Source of the DNA: Arenimonas soli | Lineage (GTDB): Bacteria; Pseudomonadota; Gammaproteobacteria; Xanthomonadales; Xanthomonadaceae | Direction: 5' to 3' | NCBI RefSeq assembly: GCF_014643775.1 | Contig: NZ_BMKC01000001.1 | Location: 558,001-622,000 of the forward strand | Length of the DNA: 64,000 nucleotides | Shown: positions 17,226 through 26,031 of the stretch, one piece after another | Layout: the number at the start of each line of letters is the position of its first letter | How positions within the stretch are numbered: position 1 is the stretch's first letter | Notes under the pieces: model-generated | The model's database searches: none | What the model was told of the DNA's origin: nothing | The model's input: the letters and a program-made list of their open reading frames with translations, nothing else | Translations under genes and position numbers: made by a program

Positions 17226-19310
17226 TCATTCGACCCGGAAGGGCTGACTGTGCAGCAGCAGCGAGTTGTCGCCGTTCCAGTAGCGCAGTTCGTAGTCGCC
17301 CGGGGCGTCGGGCAGCTTCAGGGTCACCTGGCGCTGGTCATAGGCCTTGTCGGACTGGACCCGCTTGCCGACCAGGGACTTGCCGCGGCCGGCGCGGGCG
17401 GCCGGGTCCCAGACCTGCACTTCGTCGTAGCGGGCGCCGGGGCCCGTCCAGGTGATGGTGACGTACTGGCCGGCCGGAGCGCTTGCGGGCGCGTCCAGCG
17501 CGACCTCGACGGCCGTCACCTTCAGCGGCTGTTCGTGCAGCAGCGACGCGTTGTCGCCGTTCCAGTAGCGCAGCGTGTAGTCACCCGGCTTGCCCGGCGC
17601 CGTCATCGTCACCTGGCGCTGGTCGTAGCCCTTGTCGCTCTGCACGCGCTGGTTGTCGACGGCCTTGCCGCTTCCGGCGCGCGCGCGCGGGTCCCAGACC
17701 TGCACTTCGTCATAGCGGGCGCCCGGACCTGTCCAGGTCACCAAAAAGTCGGAGGCCATGGGCACCGACGCCGGTGCATCGAGCGCCACGTCGATGGCGA
17801 CCACGCGCAGCGGCACGGTGGCCAGGACCTTGCTGTTGTCGCCGTTCCAATAGCGCAGTTCGTAGTCGCCCGGGCTTGCCGGGGCCGTCATCGTCACCTG
17901 GCGCTGGTCGTAGCCCTTGTCGCTCTGCACGCGCTGGTTGTCGACGGCCTTGCCGCTGCCTGCGCGGGCGCGCGGGTCCCAGACCTGGACTTCGTCGTAT
18001 TGCGCACCCGGGCCGGTCCAGGTGACGGTGAAGCTCGACGCCATGTCGACCTGCTCCGGCGCCTGCAGCGCCACTTCGGCGTCCAGGACCTTCAGGGGCA
18101 CCGTGGCCAGGACCGCGCTGTTGTGGCCGTTGTAGTAGCGCAGCTCGTAGTCGCCGGGCACGGCCGGGGCGGTCAGGCTGACCCGGCGCTGGTCGTAGCC
18201 CTTGTCGCTCTGCACGCGCTGGTTGTCGACCGCCTTGCCGCTGCCGGCGCGGGCGCGTGGATCCCAGACCTGCACTTCGTCGTATTGCTCGCCCGGGCCG
18301 GTCCAGGTGACGTCGAACCGGCTGGCGATGCTGACTTCCGCCGGCGCCTGCAGCCCCACCTCCGCCTCGGTGATGCTGATCGGCCGGGTGGCGATGACCT
18401 TGCTCTGGGCGCCGTGGTAATAACGCAGCAGGTAGTCGCCGGGCTTGGCGGGTGCGACCAGTTCCACCTGCTTCTGGCCGGCGCGTTTGTCGGACAGCAC
18501 GCGCTGGTTGTCGATCACCTTGCCGCGACCGCCACGTTCTTCGGGCGCGAAGACCTGAACTTCGTCGTACTGGTGCCCGGGACCGGTCCAGCTGACCAGG
18601 ATGCGCGAGGACATCGGTGCGCTGTCCGGCGCGTCCAGGGTGGCCTCCGGGGCGGGGGGCGCCGCCGGTGCCGAGACCACGGTCTGGGTCAGCGCCGCGG
18701 CCAGGCCGTCGGCATCGTTGGCGGCGATATAGCGTCCACCGGTGTTTTCAGCCAGGCAGGCGACCTGCTTTCCCTCTTCGGCGCTGAGCCCGAAGCCAAC
18801 CACGTGGGCGGTGAAATCCACGCCCGATTCCTCGAGCTCCTTGCCCAGCGCGCAGGGGTCGGCCTTGCAGGTTTCCAGGCCATCGGTGATCAGGATGACG
18901 GTGGCCTTTTGTTCGGTGAAACGCAGTTCGTTCGCGGCGCGCGCCACGGATTCGGACAGCGGGGTCATGCCCAGGAACTTCATCTTGGCGGCGGCATCGG
19001 CGATGTCGCCGGCGCTGCCGGTGCGCACGGGCACGACCAGTTCGATGTCGTCGCAGTTGCCCTTTTCGCGGTGGCCATAGGCGATCAGGCCCAGCGCCAT
19101 GGTGTCCGGCGTGTCCTTGAGCACCGTGGCCAGGGTTTCGCGGGCGATCTCGAGCTTGGGCTTGCCGTTGATCTGGCCCCACATCGAACCGGACGCATCG
19201 AGCACGATGATGGCCTGTTCCTGGGCGGGAGCCTGGGCCTGGGCCAGGCCGGGGGCCAGGCAGAGCAGGGCGAGCGCGGGTAGCGTGGCGCGGCGCGTGG
19301 TCCGGGGCAT
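17226..19310 (-). CDS. secreted VWA-domain protein with five 95-residue tandem repeats
   Basis: 694 residues. A signal peptide (MPRTTRRATLPALALLCLAPGLAQA) leads into a von Willebrand A domain. Its metal-dependent adhesion site motif is DASGSM (D38, S40, S42), with later ILITDGLETC and VVGFGLSAEEG. From about residue 220 to the end come five Ig-like units, each built around a WTGPG-QYDEVQVWDP segment, KAVDNQRVQSDKGYDQR and PGDYELRYWNG. The units recur at exactly 285 bp. The first unit is the most divergent and units 2-4 are nearly identical. Export to the periplasm or surface and protein binding are inferred. A GTG or ATG further upstream is possible, but the signal peptide fixes the start. 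Confidence 0.9.
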   Translation of the reverse strand: MPRTTRRATLPALALLCLAPGLAQAQAPAQEQAIIVLDASGSMWGQINGKPKLEIARETLATVLKDTPDTMALGLIAYGHREKGNCDDIELVVPVRTGSAGDIADAAAKMKFLGMTPLSESVARAANELRFTEQKATVILITDGLETCKADPCALGKELEESGVDFTAHVVGFGLSAEEGKQVACLAENTGGRYIAANDADGLAAALTQTVVSAPAAPPAPEATLDAPDSAPMSSRILVSWTGPGHQYDEVQVFAPEERGGRGKVIDNQRVLSDKRAGQKQVELVAPAKPGDYLLRYYHGAQSKVIATRPISITEAEVGLQAPAEVSIASRFDVTWTGPGEQYDEVQVWDPRARAGSGKAVDNQRVQSDKGYDQRRVSLTAPAVPGDYELRYYNGHNSAVLATVPLKVLDAEVALQAPEQVDMASSFTVTWTGPGAQYDEVQVWDPRARAGSGKAVDNQRVQSDKGYDQRQVTMTAPASPGDYELRYWNGDNSKVLATVPLRVVAIDVALDAPASVPMASDFLVTWTGPGARYDEVQVWDPRARAGSGKAVDNQRVQSDKGYDQRQVTMTAPGKPGDYTLRYWNGDNASLLHEQPLKVTAVEVALDAPASAPAGQYVTITWTGPGARYDEVQVWDPAARAGRGKSLVGKRVQSDKAYDQRQVTLKLPDAPGDYELRYWNGDNSLLLHSQPFRVE
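17229..18653 (-). repeat. five tandem 285-bp coding repeats
   Basis: The codons for WTGPG end at 17450, 17735, 18020, 18305 and 18590: four successive steps of exactly 285 bases (95 codons) with no insertion or deletion. Several stretches are identical at DNA level in three units, for example the block encoding DNQRVQSDKGYDQR. Such identity suggests recent duplication or gene conversion, and makes the locus prone to copy-number change by recombination. The repeat lies wholly inside the VWA gene. Unit boundaries are approximate. Confidence 0.95.
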
Positions 19311-19374
19311 GCGGAAGCTCCTGTTTTCCGGGGATATTGGCAAGTTAACGCGAAACGGAGGCGGATTGCGCCAC

Positions 19375-20553
19375 TCAGGCGACCGCGCCTGCCGCATGGC
19401 CGCTGGCCCAGGCCCACTGGAAGTTGTAGCCGCCCAGCCAGCCGGTGACGTCGAGCACTTCGCCGATGAAGAACAGGCCGGGTACGGTGGTCGATTCCAT
19501 GCGGCTCGACGACACGCCGCCGGTATCCACGCCGCCCAGGGTCACTTCGGCGGTGCGATAGCCTTCGGTGCCGCTGGCGACGATCGGCCAGTGCGCCAGC
19601 TGGCGGGCGATGGCGGGCAGTTCGCCGTGGCTGTACTGGCGCATCGGCTTGCTGGTGAACCAGACCTCGCACAGGCGCTGCGCGAATCGTTTCGGGAAAA
19701 CGTCGGCCAGCACGGTGCGCAGCTCCGCGGCGGGCTGCTCGCGCTGGCGTTCAAGCAGCCAGGCTTCGATGTCGTGTTCGGGCAGCAGGTCGAGCAACAG
19801 TTCCTTGCCCGGCTCCCAGTACGAGGACACCTGCAGGATCGCCGGGCCGCTGAGCCCGCGGTGGGTGACCAGCATGGCGTTGTCGAAGCGCGCCTTGCCG
19901 CAGCGCGCAGAGACATGCACCGACACGCCCGCGAGGTCGGCGTAGTGTTCCTGATGTTTGCCGCTGAGCGTCAGCGGCACCAGGCCGGCGCGCGTGGGCA
20001 GCACGGCGTGGCCGAACTGGCGGGCGATGTCGTAGCCGAAGCCGGTGGCGCCCATCTTCGGTATCGACAGCCCGCCGGTGGCGATAACCAGCGATTCCGT
20101 TGCCATCGCGCCGCCGGAAGTGCGCAGCGCGAAGCCGCCCGCGGGCGCGGCGCGGATCGTTTCGACGCTGCACGACGTCTCGATGAGCACGCCGGCCTCG
20201 GCGCATTCGGCCAGCAGCATGGCGACGACCTGCTTGGACGAGTCGTCGCAGAACAGCTGCCCCAGTTCCTTCTCGTGCCAGGCGATGCCGTGCGCATCCA
20301 CCATGGCGATGAAGTGCTCCGGCCGGAAGCGCGCCAGCGCCGATTTGCAGAAGTGCGGGTTGGCCGACAGGAAATTGGCCGGCGTGGTGCCGGTGTTGGT
20401 GAAGTTGCAGCGCCCGCCGCCGGACATCAGGATCTTCTTGCCGCAGCGGTTGGCGTGTTCGAGCACGCGCACGCGGCGCCCGCGCCGCCCGGCGGTGAGC
20501 GCGCACATCAGGCCCGCGGCGCCCCCGCCGATGATGACCACGTCGTGTTCCAT
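19375..20553 (-). CDS. NAD(P)/FAD-dependent oxidoreductase, BaiN/YhiN/HI0933 family
   Basis: 392 residues. The dinucleotide motif VVIIGGGAAGLMCALTAGRRG starts at residue 5, followed by the family marks GKKILMSGGGRCNFTN, VIATGGLSIPKMGATGFGY and the C-terminal FFIGEVLDVTGWLGGYNFQWAWASG. These define the HI0933/YhiN group of flavoproteins; the related BaiN acts in bile-acid dehydroxylation, but the role in proteobacteria is unknown. It is cytoplasmic. It is divergent from the small membrane-anchored gene that follows. Confidence 0.92.
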   Translation of the reverse strand: MEHDVVIIGGGAAGLMCALTAGRRGRRVRVLEHANRCGKKILMSGGGRCNFTNTGTTPANFLSANPHFCKSALARFRPEHFIAMVDAHGIAWHEKELGQLFCDDSSKQVVAMLLAECAEAGVLIETSCSVETIRAAPAGGFALRTSGGAMATESLVIATGGLSIPKMGATGFGYDIARQFGHAVLPTRAGLVPLTLSGKHQEHYADLAGVSVHVSARCGKARFDNAMLVTHRGLSGPAILQVSSYWEPGKELLLDLLPEHDIEAWLLERQREQPAAELRTVLADVFPKRFAQRLCEVWFTSKPMRQYSHGELPAIARQLAHWPIVASGTEGYRTAEVTLGGVDTGGVSSSRMESTTVPGLFFIGEVLDVTGWLGGYNFQWAWASGHAAGAVA

Positions 20554-20619
20554 GGCGCGGACTCTAGCCGTTCACGTGCGCCCGCGACTATCCTCGGCCC
20601 CGGACAGGGGGAGTCGGAC

Positions 20620-21288
20620 ATGGCGGCGAAGAAGATCCTGGTGGGATGCCTGGTGGTGTTGCTGCTGTTCGCGCTGGGCGCGGTGGCGGCGTGGTGGTTC
20701 GTGCTGCGGCCGATGTGGAGCGCCGGCGTGGAGGGGGCCAAGACCTGGATCAGCGCCGTCGACCTGGGCGAGGACATCCGCAACCAGGCGCCCTACGATC
20801 CACCCGCCGACGGCCGCATGACGCCGGCCCAGGTCGAAGCCTTCGTGCAGGTGCAAAAGGTGGTGGCGGCCGAGATGGGCCCCGACCTGGCGCGGCTGGC
20901 GCGCGAGAGCCAGGCCGCGGCCAGCGAACGTGCCAGCGGGGCGCGCGAACCGTCGCTGCAGGACCTGGGCAAGGTGTTCGGGGAGACGTCGGCGCTGCTG
21001 TCGCGCCTGCGCGCGGCCCAGGCCAAGGGCGTGAACCAGGCGGGCATGTCGCGACAGGAGTACGCCTGGGTTCGCCGGCAGTCGGTCGCGGCGATGTCCG
21101 AGCTGGTGGCGCTACCCGGCGCCGCCGACATGGCCGGCATGGCAGGCCTGCCGGGCCTGCCGTCCTTCACGGGACCCGACCCGGACGACGAGGCGGCCCT
21201 GGCCGCGGCGCGGCACAACGCCACGCTGCTGCGCCCGCACCTGCCCCTGCTGGAGAAGACGCTGGGCGCGATGCCTACCGTGCCCTGA
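20620..21288 (+). CDS. hypothetical membrane-anchored protein
   Basis: 222 residues that I do not recognise. Residues 5-28 (ILVGCLVVLLLFALGAVAAWWFV) form one N-terminal transmembrane anchor with a Lys-rich start, so the rest should be periplasmic. The remainder is helical and Ala-rich, with a conserved-looking GRMTPAQVEAFVQVQKVVAAEMG and a Gly/Met/Pro-rich stretch ADMAGMAGLPGLPSF near residue 175. A GGGGAG ribosome site precedes the ATG. It is convergent with deaD, with a 6-base gap. Confidence 0.75.
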   Translation: MAAKKILVGCLVVLLLFALGAVAAWWFVLRPMWSAGVEGAKTWISAVDLGEDIRNQAPYDPPADGRMTPAQVEAFVQVQKVVAAEMGPDLARLARESQAAASERASGAREPSLQDLGKVFGETSALLSRLRAAQAKGVNQAGMSRQEYAWVRRQSVAAMSELVALPGAADMAGMAGLPGLPSFTGPDPDDEAALAAARHNATLLRPHLPLLEKTLGAMPTVP

Positions 21289-21294
21289 GCCGGC

Positions 21295-23172
21295 TCAGTC
21301 CTGGCCGGGGCCCTTGCGGTGCGGCTTCTTCGGGCCGAAGGACTTCTTCGGGCCGAACGGCTTGCGCTCGCCGAAGTCTTTCTTCGGGCCACCGAAGGGC
21401 TTCTTGCCGAAGGGCTTCTTGCCCGGCACCTTGCCGGCGGTGTCCGGCGGCTCGCCGTCGCGGGTGATGCGCAGCTGCTGGCCGGCGCACCAGACCGTCT
21501 TGAGGTGCGTCATCACGTCCGCCGGCATGCCGTCGGGCAGGTCGAGCAGGGTGTGGTCCTCGAAGATCTCGATGCGGCCGATGTGCTTGGCGTCCAGGCC
21601 GGCTTCGTTGGCGACGGCGCCGACGATGTTGCCCGGCTTCACGCCGTGGTCGTAGCCGACCTCGATGCGGAACGTGGCCTTGCCCTCGTCGGGCGTACGC
21701 GGTTCGCGCACCTTCTTGGCGAAGGCCGGGCGCTCGGGGCGGTCGCCGCGCTCGAAGCGGGCCGGCTTGGCGTAGCGGTCGGTGGCGTCCTGCACGTCGC
21801 GGTCGAAGGCACGCTTCTTGGCCTCGAACTTCGGCGGCTGCATCAGCAGCGGCACGTCGCCGCGGGCCATCTTGGCCAGCGCGGTGGCGATTTCGATGGC
21901 CGGCACGTTCATCTCGCGCTCGTAGTCCTCGATCAGCTTGCGGAACTCGGCCAGTTCGCCGGCTGCCAGCGTGTCGGTGATCTGCTGCTTGAACTTGGCG
22001 ATGCGCACGTCGTTGACGGCGGCCACGGTGGGCAGCTCCATCGGCGTGATCGGCTGGCGGGTGGCGCGTTCGATGGCGCGCAGCATGCTGCGCTCGCGCG
22101 GGGCGATGAACAGGATCGCCTCGCCGCTGCGTCCGGCGCGGCCGGTGCGGCCGATGCGGTGCACGTAACTTTCGGTGTCGTAGGGCACGTCGTAGTTGAC
22201 GACGTGGCTGATGCGGTCCACGTCCAGGCCACGGGCGGCCACGTCGGTGGCCACCAGGATGTCGACCTTGCCGTCCTTGAGCTGGGCGATGGTGCGCTCG
22301 CGCTGCGCCTGCACCACGTCGCCGTTGATCGCGGCGGCGGAGAAGCCACGCGCCTGCAACTTTTCGGCCAGTTCGTCGGTGGCCTGCTTGGTGCGGGCGA
22401 AGACGATCATGGCATCGAAGGGTTCGGCTTCGAGGATGCGGGTGAGCGCGTCGAGCTTGTGCATGCCGCTGACTTCCCAGCTGCGCTGGCGGATGTTGTC
22501 GGCGGTGCGGGTCTTGGCCTCGATCGTGACCTCGACCGGTTCCTTGAGGTAGGTCTGGGCGATGCGGCGGATGGCGTGCGGCATGGTCGCCGAGAACAAC
22601 GCGGTCTGGCGCACCGCCGGCATCTTCTTGAGGATGGCCTCGACGTCGTCGATGAAGCCCATGCGCAGCATTTCGTCGGCTTCGTCCAGCACCAGGGTGC
22701 GCAGGTGCGAGAGGTCGAGCGAGCCCTTGTCCAGGTGGTCGATGATGCGGCCGGGAGTGCCGACCACGACGTGCACGCCGCGGCGCAGGGCCTGCAGCTG
22801 CGGGCCATACCCCTGGCCGCCGTAGATCGGCAGCACCCGGAAGCCGGGCAGGTGGGCGGCGTATTTCTGGAAGGCCTCGGCGACCTGGATGCCCAGTTCG
22901 CGGGTGGGGCACAGGACCAGGGCCTGGGGCGAGTTCACCGCCGGGTCCAGGCGCGCCAGCAGGGGCAGGGCGAAGGCGGCGGTCTTGCCGGTGCCGGTCT
23001 GGGCCTGGCCCAGCACGTCCTTGCCGGCCAGCAGGTGCGGGATGGTCGCGGCCTGGATGGGCGAAGGTGACTCGTAGCCGACGTCGGCCAGGGCCTTGAG
23101 AAGGGGCTCGCCGAGGTCGAGGTCGCTGAAAAGCAGGGGCGCGGTCGGCGCCACGTTCGTGGGGTCGGTCAT
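21295..23172 (-). CDS. deaD: DEAD-box ATP-dependent RNA helicase, DeaD/CsdA type
   Basis: 625 residues. Helicase motifs run in order: Q motif PSPIQ, I AQTGTGKT (57-64), Ia PTRELG, Ib GTPGRI, II VLDEADEML, III SATMP, IV IVFARTK, V ATDVAARGLDV and VI HRIGRTGRAGRSG. The C-terminal part carries a DbpA/CsdA-like RNA-binding domain (FRIEVGYDHGVKPGNIVGAVANEAGL), which favours DeaD over RhlE. The last 45 residues are a basic, low-complexity tail of repeated KKPFG/GPKK units. It unwinds structured RNA, typically in ribosome assembly and cold adaptation. An upstream ATG at 23205 would add 11 residues. Confidence 0.92.
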   Translation of the reverse strand: MTDPTNVAPTAPLLFSDLDLGEPLLKALADVGYESPSPIQAATIPHLLAGKDVLGQAQTGTGKTAAFALPLLARLDPAVNSPQALVLCPTRELGIQVAEAFQKYAAHLPGFRVLPIYGGQGYGPQLQALRRGVHVVVGTPGRIIDHLDKGSLDLSHLRTLVLDEADEMLRMGFIDDVEAILKKMPAVRQTALFSATMPHAIRRIAQTYLKEPVEVTIEAKTRTADNIRQRSWEVSGMHKLDALTRILEAEPFDAMIVFARTKQATDELAEKLQARGFSAAAINGDVVQAQRERTIAQLKDGKVDILVATDVAARGLDVDRISHVVNYDVPYDTESYVHRIGRTGRAGRSGEAILFIAPRERSMLRAIERATRQPITPMELPTVAAVNDVRIAKFKQQITDTLAAGELAEFRKLIEDYEREMNVPAIEIATALAKMARGDVPLLMQPPKFEAKKRAFDRDVQDATDRYAKPARFERGDRPERPAFAKKVREPRTPDEGKATFRIEVGYDHGVKPGNIVGAVANEAGLDAKHIGRIEIFEDHTLLDLPDGMPADVMTHLKTVWCAGQQLRITRDGEPPDTAGKVPGKKPFGKKPFGGPKKDFGERKPFGPKKSFGPKKPHRKGPGQD

Positions 23173-23340
23173 GGGAAGTCCGTTGGAATTCGGGGTGCTT
23201 CGCATTCCGGCACACCACGGACACGAAGAAGGCGCGCGGATTATAGCCTAAATGGCACGCAAACGCCTGAACCGCTTCGGTATTGCGGCCGGGGACCGAT
23301 ACCTGAATCATGGGCCTCCCGCACCCCCCGGAGAACGACG

Positions 23341-24138
23341 ATGCGCGCCATCCGCTCGAGCTTCCCGATTGCCCTGGCCTTCGCGGCCCTGGCCACCGCC
23401 TGCGCCACCACCCCCACCGGCCGCAGCCAGCTGATGCTCGTCGACGAGGCGGCCATGGACCGCATGGGTGCCAGCGCGTTCGACCAGATCAAGTCCAGCG
23501 GCCGCCTGGCCAACGACCCGGCGGCGAACCGCTACGTGCGCTGCGTCGCCGACGCACTGGTGAAGGTGCTGCCCGCGAACGAGCGCCAGCAGCGCTGGGA
23601 GATCGTGGTGATCCAGGACGACAGCCCCAATGCCTTCGCCTTGCCCGGCGGCAAGGTGGGCGTGCACACCGGCCTGTTCAAGGTGGCGACCAACCAGGAC
23701 GAGTTGGCGGCGGTTATCGGCCACGAGATGGGCCACATGGTTTCGCGGCACGCGGCCGAACGGGTGTCGCAGCGCTACGCCACGGAAGCGGCGATGCAGG
23801 CGCTGAACTCGGCGACCGGCGGCGAGCGCCAGCAGCTGCTGGGCCTGCTGGGCGTGGGTGCGCAGGCCGGCGTGCTGCTGCCGTTCTCGCGCCAGCATGA
23901 AGTCGAGGCGGACGTGCTGGGCCAGCGCTACATGGCCCAGGCCGGCTTCAACCCGCAGGGCGCGCCGGCGGTCTGGGAAAACATGATCCGTGCGACCAGC
24001 GGCAGCCGGCCCCCGGCCTGGCTGTCGACCCATCCGGACCCGGCGTCGCGCGTTCAGTCGCTGCGCGCCTCGGCGCCGGGCCTGATGCCAACCTACCAGC
24101 AGGCCCGCGCCGCGGGCCGCGCGCCCAACTGCCGCTGA
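23341..24138 (+). CDS. M48 family metallopeptidase lipoprotein (LoiP/YggG-like)
   Basis: 265 residues. A lipoprotein signal ends in LATAC (Cys21). The zinc motif HEMGH lies at residues 128-132, and the third ligand region EVEADVLG is near residue 189. The segment FALPGGKVGVHTGLFKVATNQDELAAVIGHEMGH contains the typical M48 lead-in. It is likely an outer-membrane-associated protease in envelope quality control. GGAGAA precedes the ATG by 7 bases. The CopD/HemJ-like gene follows 22 bases downstream. Confidence 0.92.
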   Translation: MRAIRSSFPIALAFAALATACATTPTGRSQLMLVDEAAMDRMGASAFDQIKSSGRLANDPAANRYVRCVADALVKVLPANERQQRWEIVVIQDDSPNAFALPGGKVGVHTGLFKVATNQDELAAVIGHEMGHMVSRHAAERVSQRYATEAAMQALNSATGGERQQLLGLLGVGAQAGVLLPFSRQHEVEADVLGQRYMAQAGFNPQGAPAVWENMIRATSGSRPPAWLSTHPDPASRVQSLRASAPGLMPTYQQARAAGRAPNCR

Positions 24139-24160
24139 CCCGGCGAGGACCCGAACCAAG

Positions 24161-24580
24161 ATGGCCTACCTCTGGACCAAGCTCTTCCACGTGCTGTTCG
24201 TGATTGCCTGGATGGCGACGGTGTTCTACCTGCCGCGTTTCCTGGTGAACCTGGCCGAGGTGGGCGACCAGCCGGCGGTGCGCGACCGGCTGGCGCTGAT
24301 GGGCAAGCGGCTCTACCGTTTCGGCCACGTGATGTTCGGCATCGCGTTCGCGCTGGGGCTGGCGCTGTGGTTCCACTTCGGCATCGTCGGCCCCTGGCTG
24401 CACGCGAAGCTGACGGTGGTGCTGCTGGTGCTGGCGCACTTCATCATCACCGGCCGCTGGCTCAAGCGCGCGGCCGCCGGCGGCAAGCTGCCGTCGCCGA
24501 CGACCCTGCGCTGGTTCAACGAAATCCCGCTGCTGCTCGCCATCGCCATCCTCTGGCTCGTCTACTTCAAACCCTTCTGA
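24161..24580 (+). CDS. CopD/HemJ-like (UPF0093) small membrane protein
   Basis: 139 residues with four hydrophobic helices. The N-terminal LWTKLFHVLFVIAWMATVFYLPRFLVNL and the later GPWLHAKLTVVLLVLAHF match the UPF0093 pattern, including the conserved His in the first helix and the Lys after the third. HemJ in this superfamily oxidises protoporphyrinogen IX to protoporphyrin IX in the inner membrane; the CopD label is the broader family name. Whether this copy is the heme enzyme cannot be decided here, since other protoporphyrinogen oxidases could exist outside the window. Confidence 0.8.
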   Translation: MAYLWTKLFHVLFVIAWMATVFYLPRFLVNLAEVGDQPAVRDRLALMGKRLYRFGHVMFGIAFALGLALWFHFGIVGPWLHAKLTVVLLVLAHFIITGRWLKRAAAGGKLPSPTTLRWFNEIPLLLAIAILWLVYFKPF

Positions 24581-24592
24581 TTCCAGCTGGGT

Positions 24593-24934
24593 TTGTGGGG
24601 GGGGCTTCAGTCCAGATGCGCTTGGCCCTTGGCCAAGTGTCGCGCCCGGTTGATTCGCGGGTGGAGGCAGCGTGCAGTCGCCCTGGCCGACACGCCGCAA
24701 GTACGTCCATGTAGGCTTCTCGTCGACATCCATGTCTCCGAGAGTCGGCCAGGGCGACTGCACGCCACCTCCTGGAATGAACGTCGGGTCCGCCAGGAGA
24801 TCAAGAGCGCAAGAGCGGGACGCGCGCTCGCTTGCCTGCCACGAATGCACGGCGCCTCCACTCGCGGTTGCTGCGGTTGCAGCGCCCTACTTGGCCATAG
24901 GCCAAGCGCAGCGGGACTGAAGTCCCTCCCACAA
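24593..24934. repeat. 342-bp non-coding element with 45-bp inverted termini (MITE-like/REP-like)
   Basis: This fills the gap between the HemJ-like gene and the antiporter gene. The first 45 bases (24593-24637) match the reverse complement of the last 45 (24890-24934) at 39 of 45 positions. Each end starts TTGTGGG, contains CTTCAGTCC, and finishes in its own small hairpin (CTTGGCC-3 nt-GGCCAAG, at 24621-24637 and 24890-24906). A second inverted repeat is nested inside. There is no open frame that looks like a gene and no target duplication that I can see. It has the architecture of a miniature inverted-repeat element or a composite extragenic palindrome. Confidence 0.85.
24663..24772. repeat. 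nested inverted repeat inside the 342-bp element
   Basis: A perfect 20-base arm (24672-24691) is repeated as its exact reverse complement at 24744-24763, extended outward to 29 bases with two mismatches (24663-24691 against 24744-24772). The 52-base loop holds TACGTCCATGTAGG and GACATCCATGTC, themselves weakly symmetric. As RNA this would be a long stable stem. It is likely the core of the repeat family; genome copies would have to be searched for. Confidence 0.85.
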
Positions 24935-24957
24935 GGGCAAGGCAAGAAAGGCGGTGA

Positions 24958-26031
24958 TCAGGCGCGCGGGCGCTGGCGCAGTTCGCGCCAGGCGACCACG
25001 CTCAGGGTGATGGCGGTCAGCGGGATGACCACGGTGCGCATCACCCAGGTGTATTCGTCCAGGCTGTCGTGGTCCTGGGTCCAGAGCACCAGGTAGGTCG
25101 TGTAGAAAACGTAGTAGGCCAGGAACAGCCCGCCTTCCCAGCGCGCGATCAGGTGCCCCGTGAACAGCACCGGCAGGCAGGCCAGCGACACTGCGAACAT
25201 CACCGGCAGGTCGAAGGCCAGCAGCGCCCCCGGCACCACCAGCCCGTCGCGCGCGACCAGTGCGCTGATGCCCAGCACGCAGACCAGGTTGAAGATGCAG
25301 CTGCCCATCACGTTGCCGACCGCGATTTCGCGTTCGCCGCGCGCCGCCGCGATCACCGACGTCGCCACCTCCGGCAGCGACGTTCCGGCCGAGACGATGG
25401 TCAGGCCGATCACCAGCGGGCTGACGCCCAGCATCGTCGCGAACACCGTCGCCGACTGAACCAGCCAGCGCGAGCCGAACACCAGCATCACCAGGCCAAG
25501 CACCATCAGCAGCAGCTGCACCCACAGCTTCGAAAGCCAGGGTGAGTCGGCGCCGGTCACCAGCGGGTCGGAGACGGCGCCCGGGGCGGAACTGCGGCCG
25601 ACGTAATACAGCAGCCCCGTATAGGCCAGCATCAGCGCCACCAGCACAAGGCCGTCGCCGAAGGAAATTTCCCGGTCCAGCGCCATCCAGCCCACCAGCA
25701 GGCACAGGCCCACCAGGATCGGCACTTCCTGCCGCACCAGCTGCCGGTCCACCACCAGCGGCGCCACCAGGGCCGACAGGCCCAGGATGAAGAGGATGTT
25801 GAAGATGTTGCTGCCGACCACGTTGCCCAGGGCCAGGTCGGTCTGGCCGTCCAGGGCGGCCTTGATCGAGATCGCCAGCTCCGGCGCGCTGGTGCCGAAG
25901 GACACCACCGTCAGGCCCACCACCAGCGGGGCGATGCCCAGGGACAGCGACAGGCGCGAGGCGCCGCGCACCAGCAGTTCGGCGCCCAGGATCAGCAGGG
26001 CAAGGCCGACAATGAAAAGCAGGATGGTCAT
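24958..26031 (-). CDS. calcium/sodium antiporter, YrbG family
   Basis: 357 residues with about ten helices and the two characteristic alpha-repeats of the CaCA superfamily: GLTVVSFGTSAPELAISIKAAL with GNVVGSNIFNILFILGL in the first half, and GLTIVSAGTSLPEVATSVIAA with GNVMGSCIFNLVCVLG in the second. The acidic residues in GTSAPEL and GTSLPEV are the ion ligands. It exchanges cations across the inner membrane; the exact ion pair is assumed from family. GGAGAG lies just before the ATG. A C-terminal pair of helices extends beyond the usual YrbG length of about 325. Confidence 0.93.
   Translation of the reverse strand: MTILLFIVGLALLILGAELLVRGASRLSLSLGIAPLVVGLTVVSFGTSAPELAISIKAALDGQTDLALGNVVGSNIFNILFILGLSALVAPLVVDRQLVRQEVPILVGLCLLVGWMALDREISFGDGLVLVALMLAYTGLLYYVGRSSAPGAVSDPLVTGADSPWLSKLWVQLLLMVLGLVMLVFGSRWLVQSATVFATMLGVSPLVIGLTIVSAGTSLPEVATSVIAAARGEREIAVGNVMGSCIFNLVCVLGISALVARDGLVVPGALLAFDLPVMFAVSLACLPVLFTGHLIARWEGGLFLAYYVFYTTYLVLWTQDHDSLDEYTWVMRTVVIPLTAITLSVVAWRELRQRPRA

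Noticed and set aside
17229-18653. Regularly spaced repeats considered as a CRISPR array.
   Set aside because: The unit is 285 bp and in frame within a secreted protein; there are no short repeat-spacer units or cas genes.
15071-19283. Two very long plus-strand frames (794 and 725 codons) opposite the acyl-CoA dehydrogenase and VWA genes.
   Set aside because: They are mirror frames; the apparent repeats in the second are only the reverse reading of the 95-residue repeats.
24593-25096. Several short frames within the 342-bp repeat that encode VGQGDCT-like peptides on both strands.
   Set aside because: They arise from the inverted repeats, have no ribosome site and do not resemble any protein.
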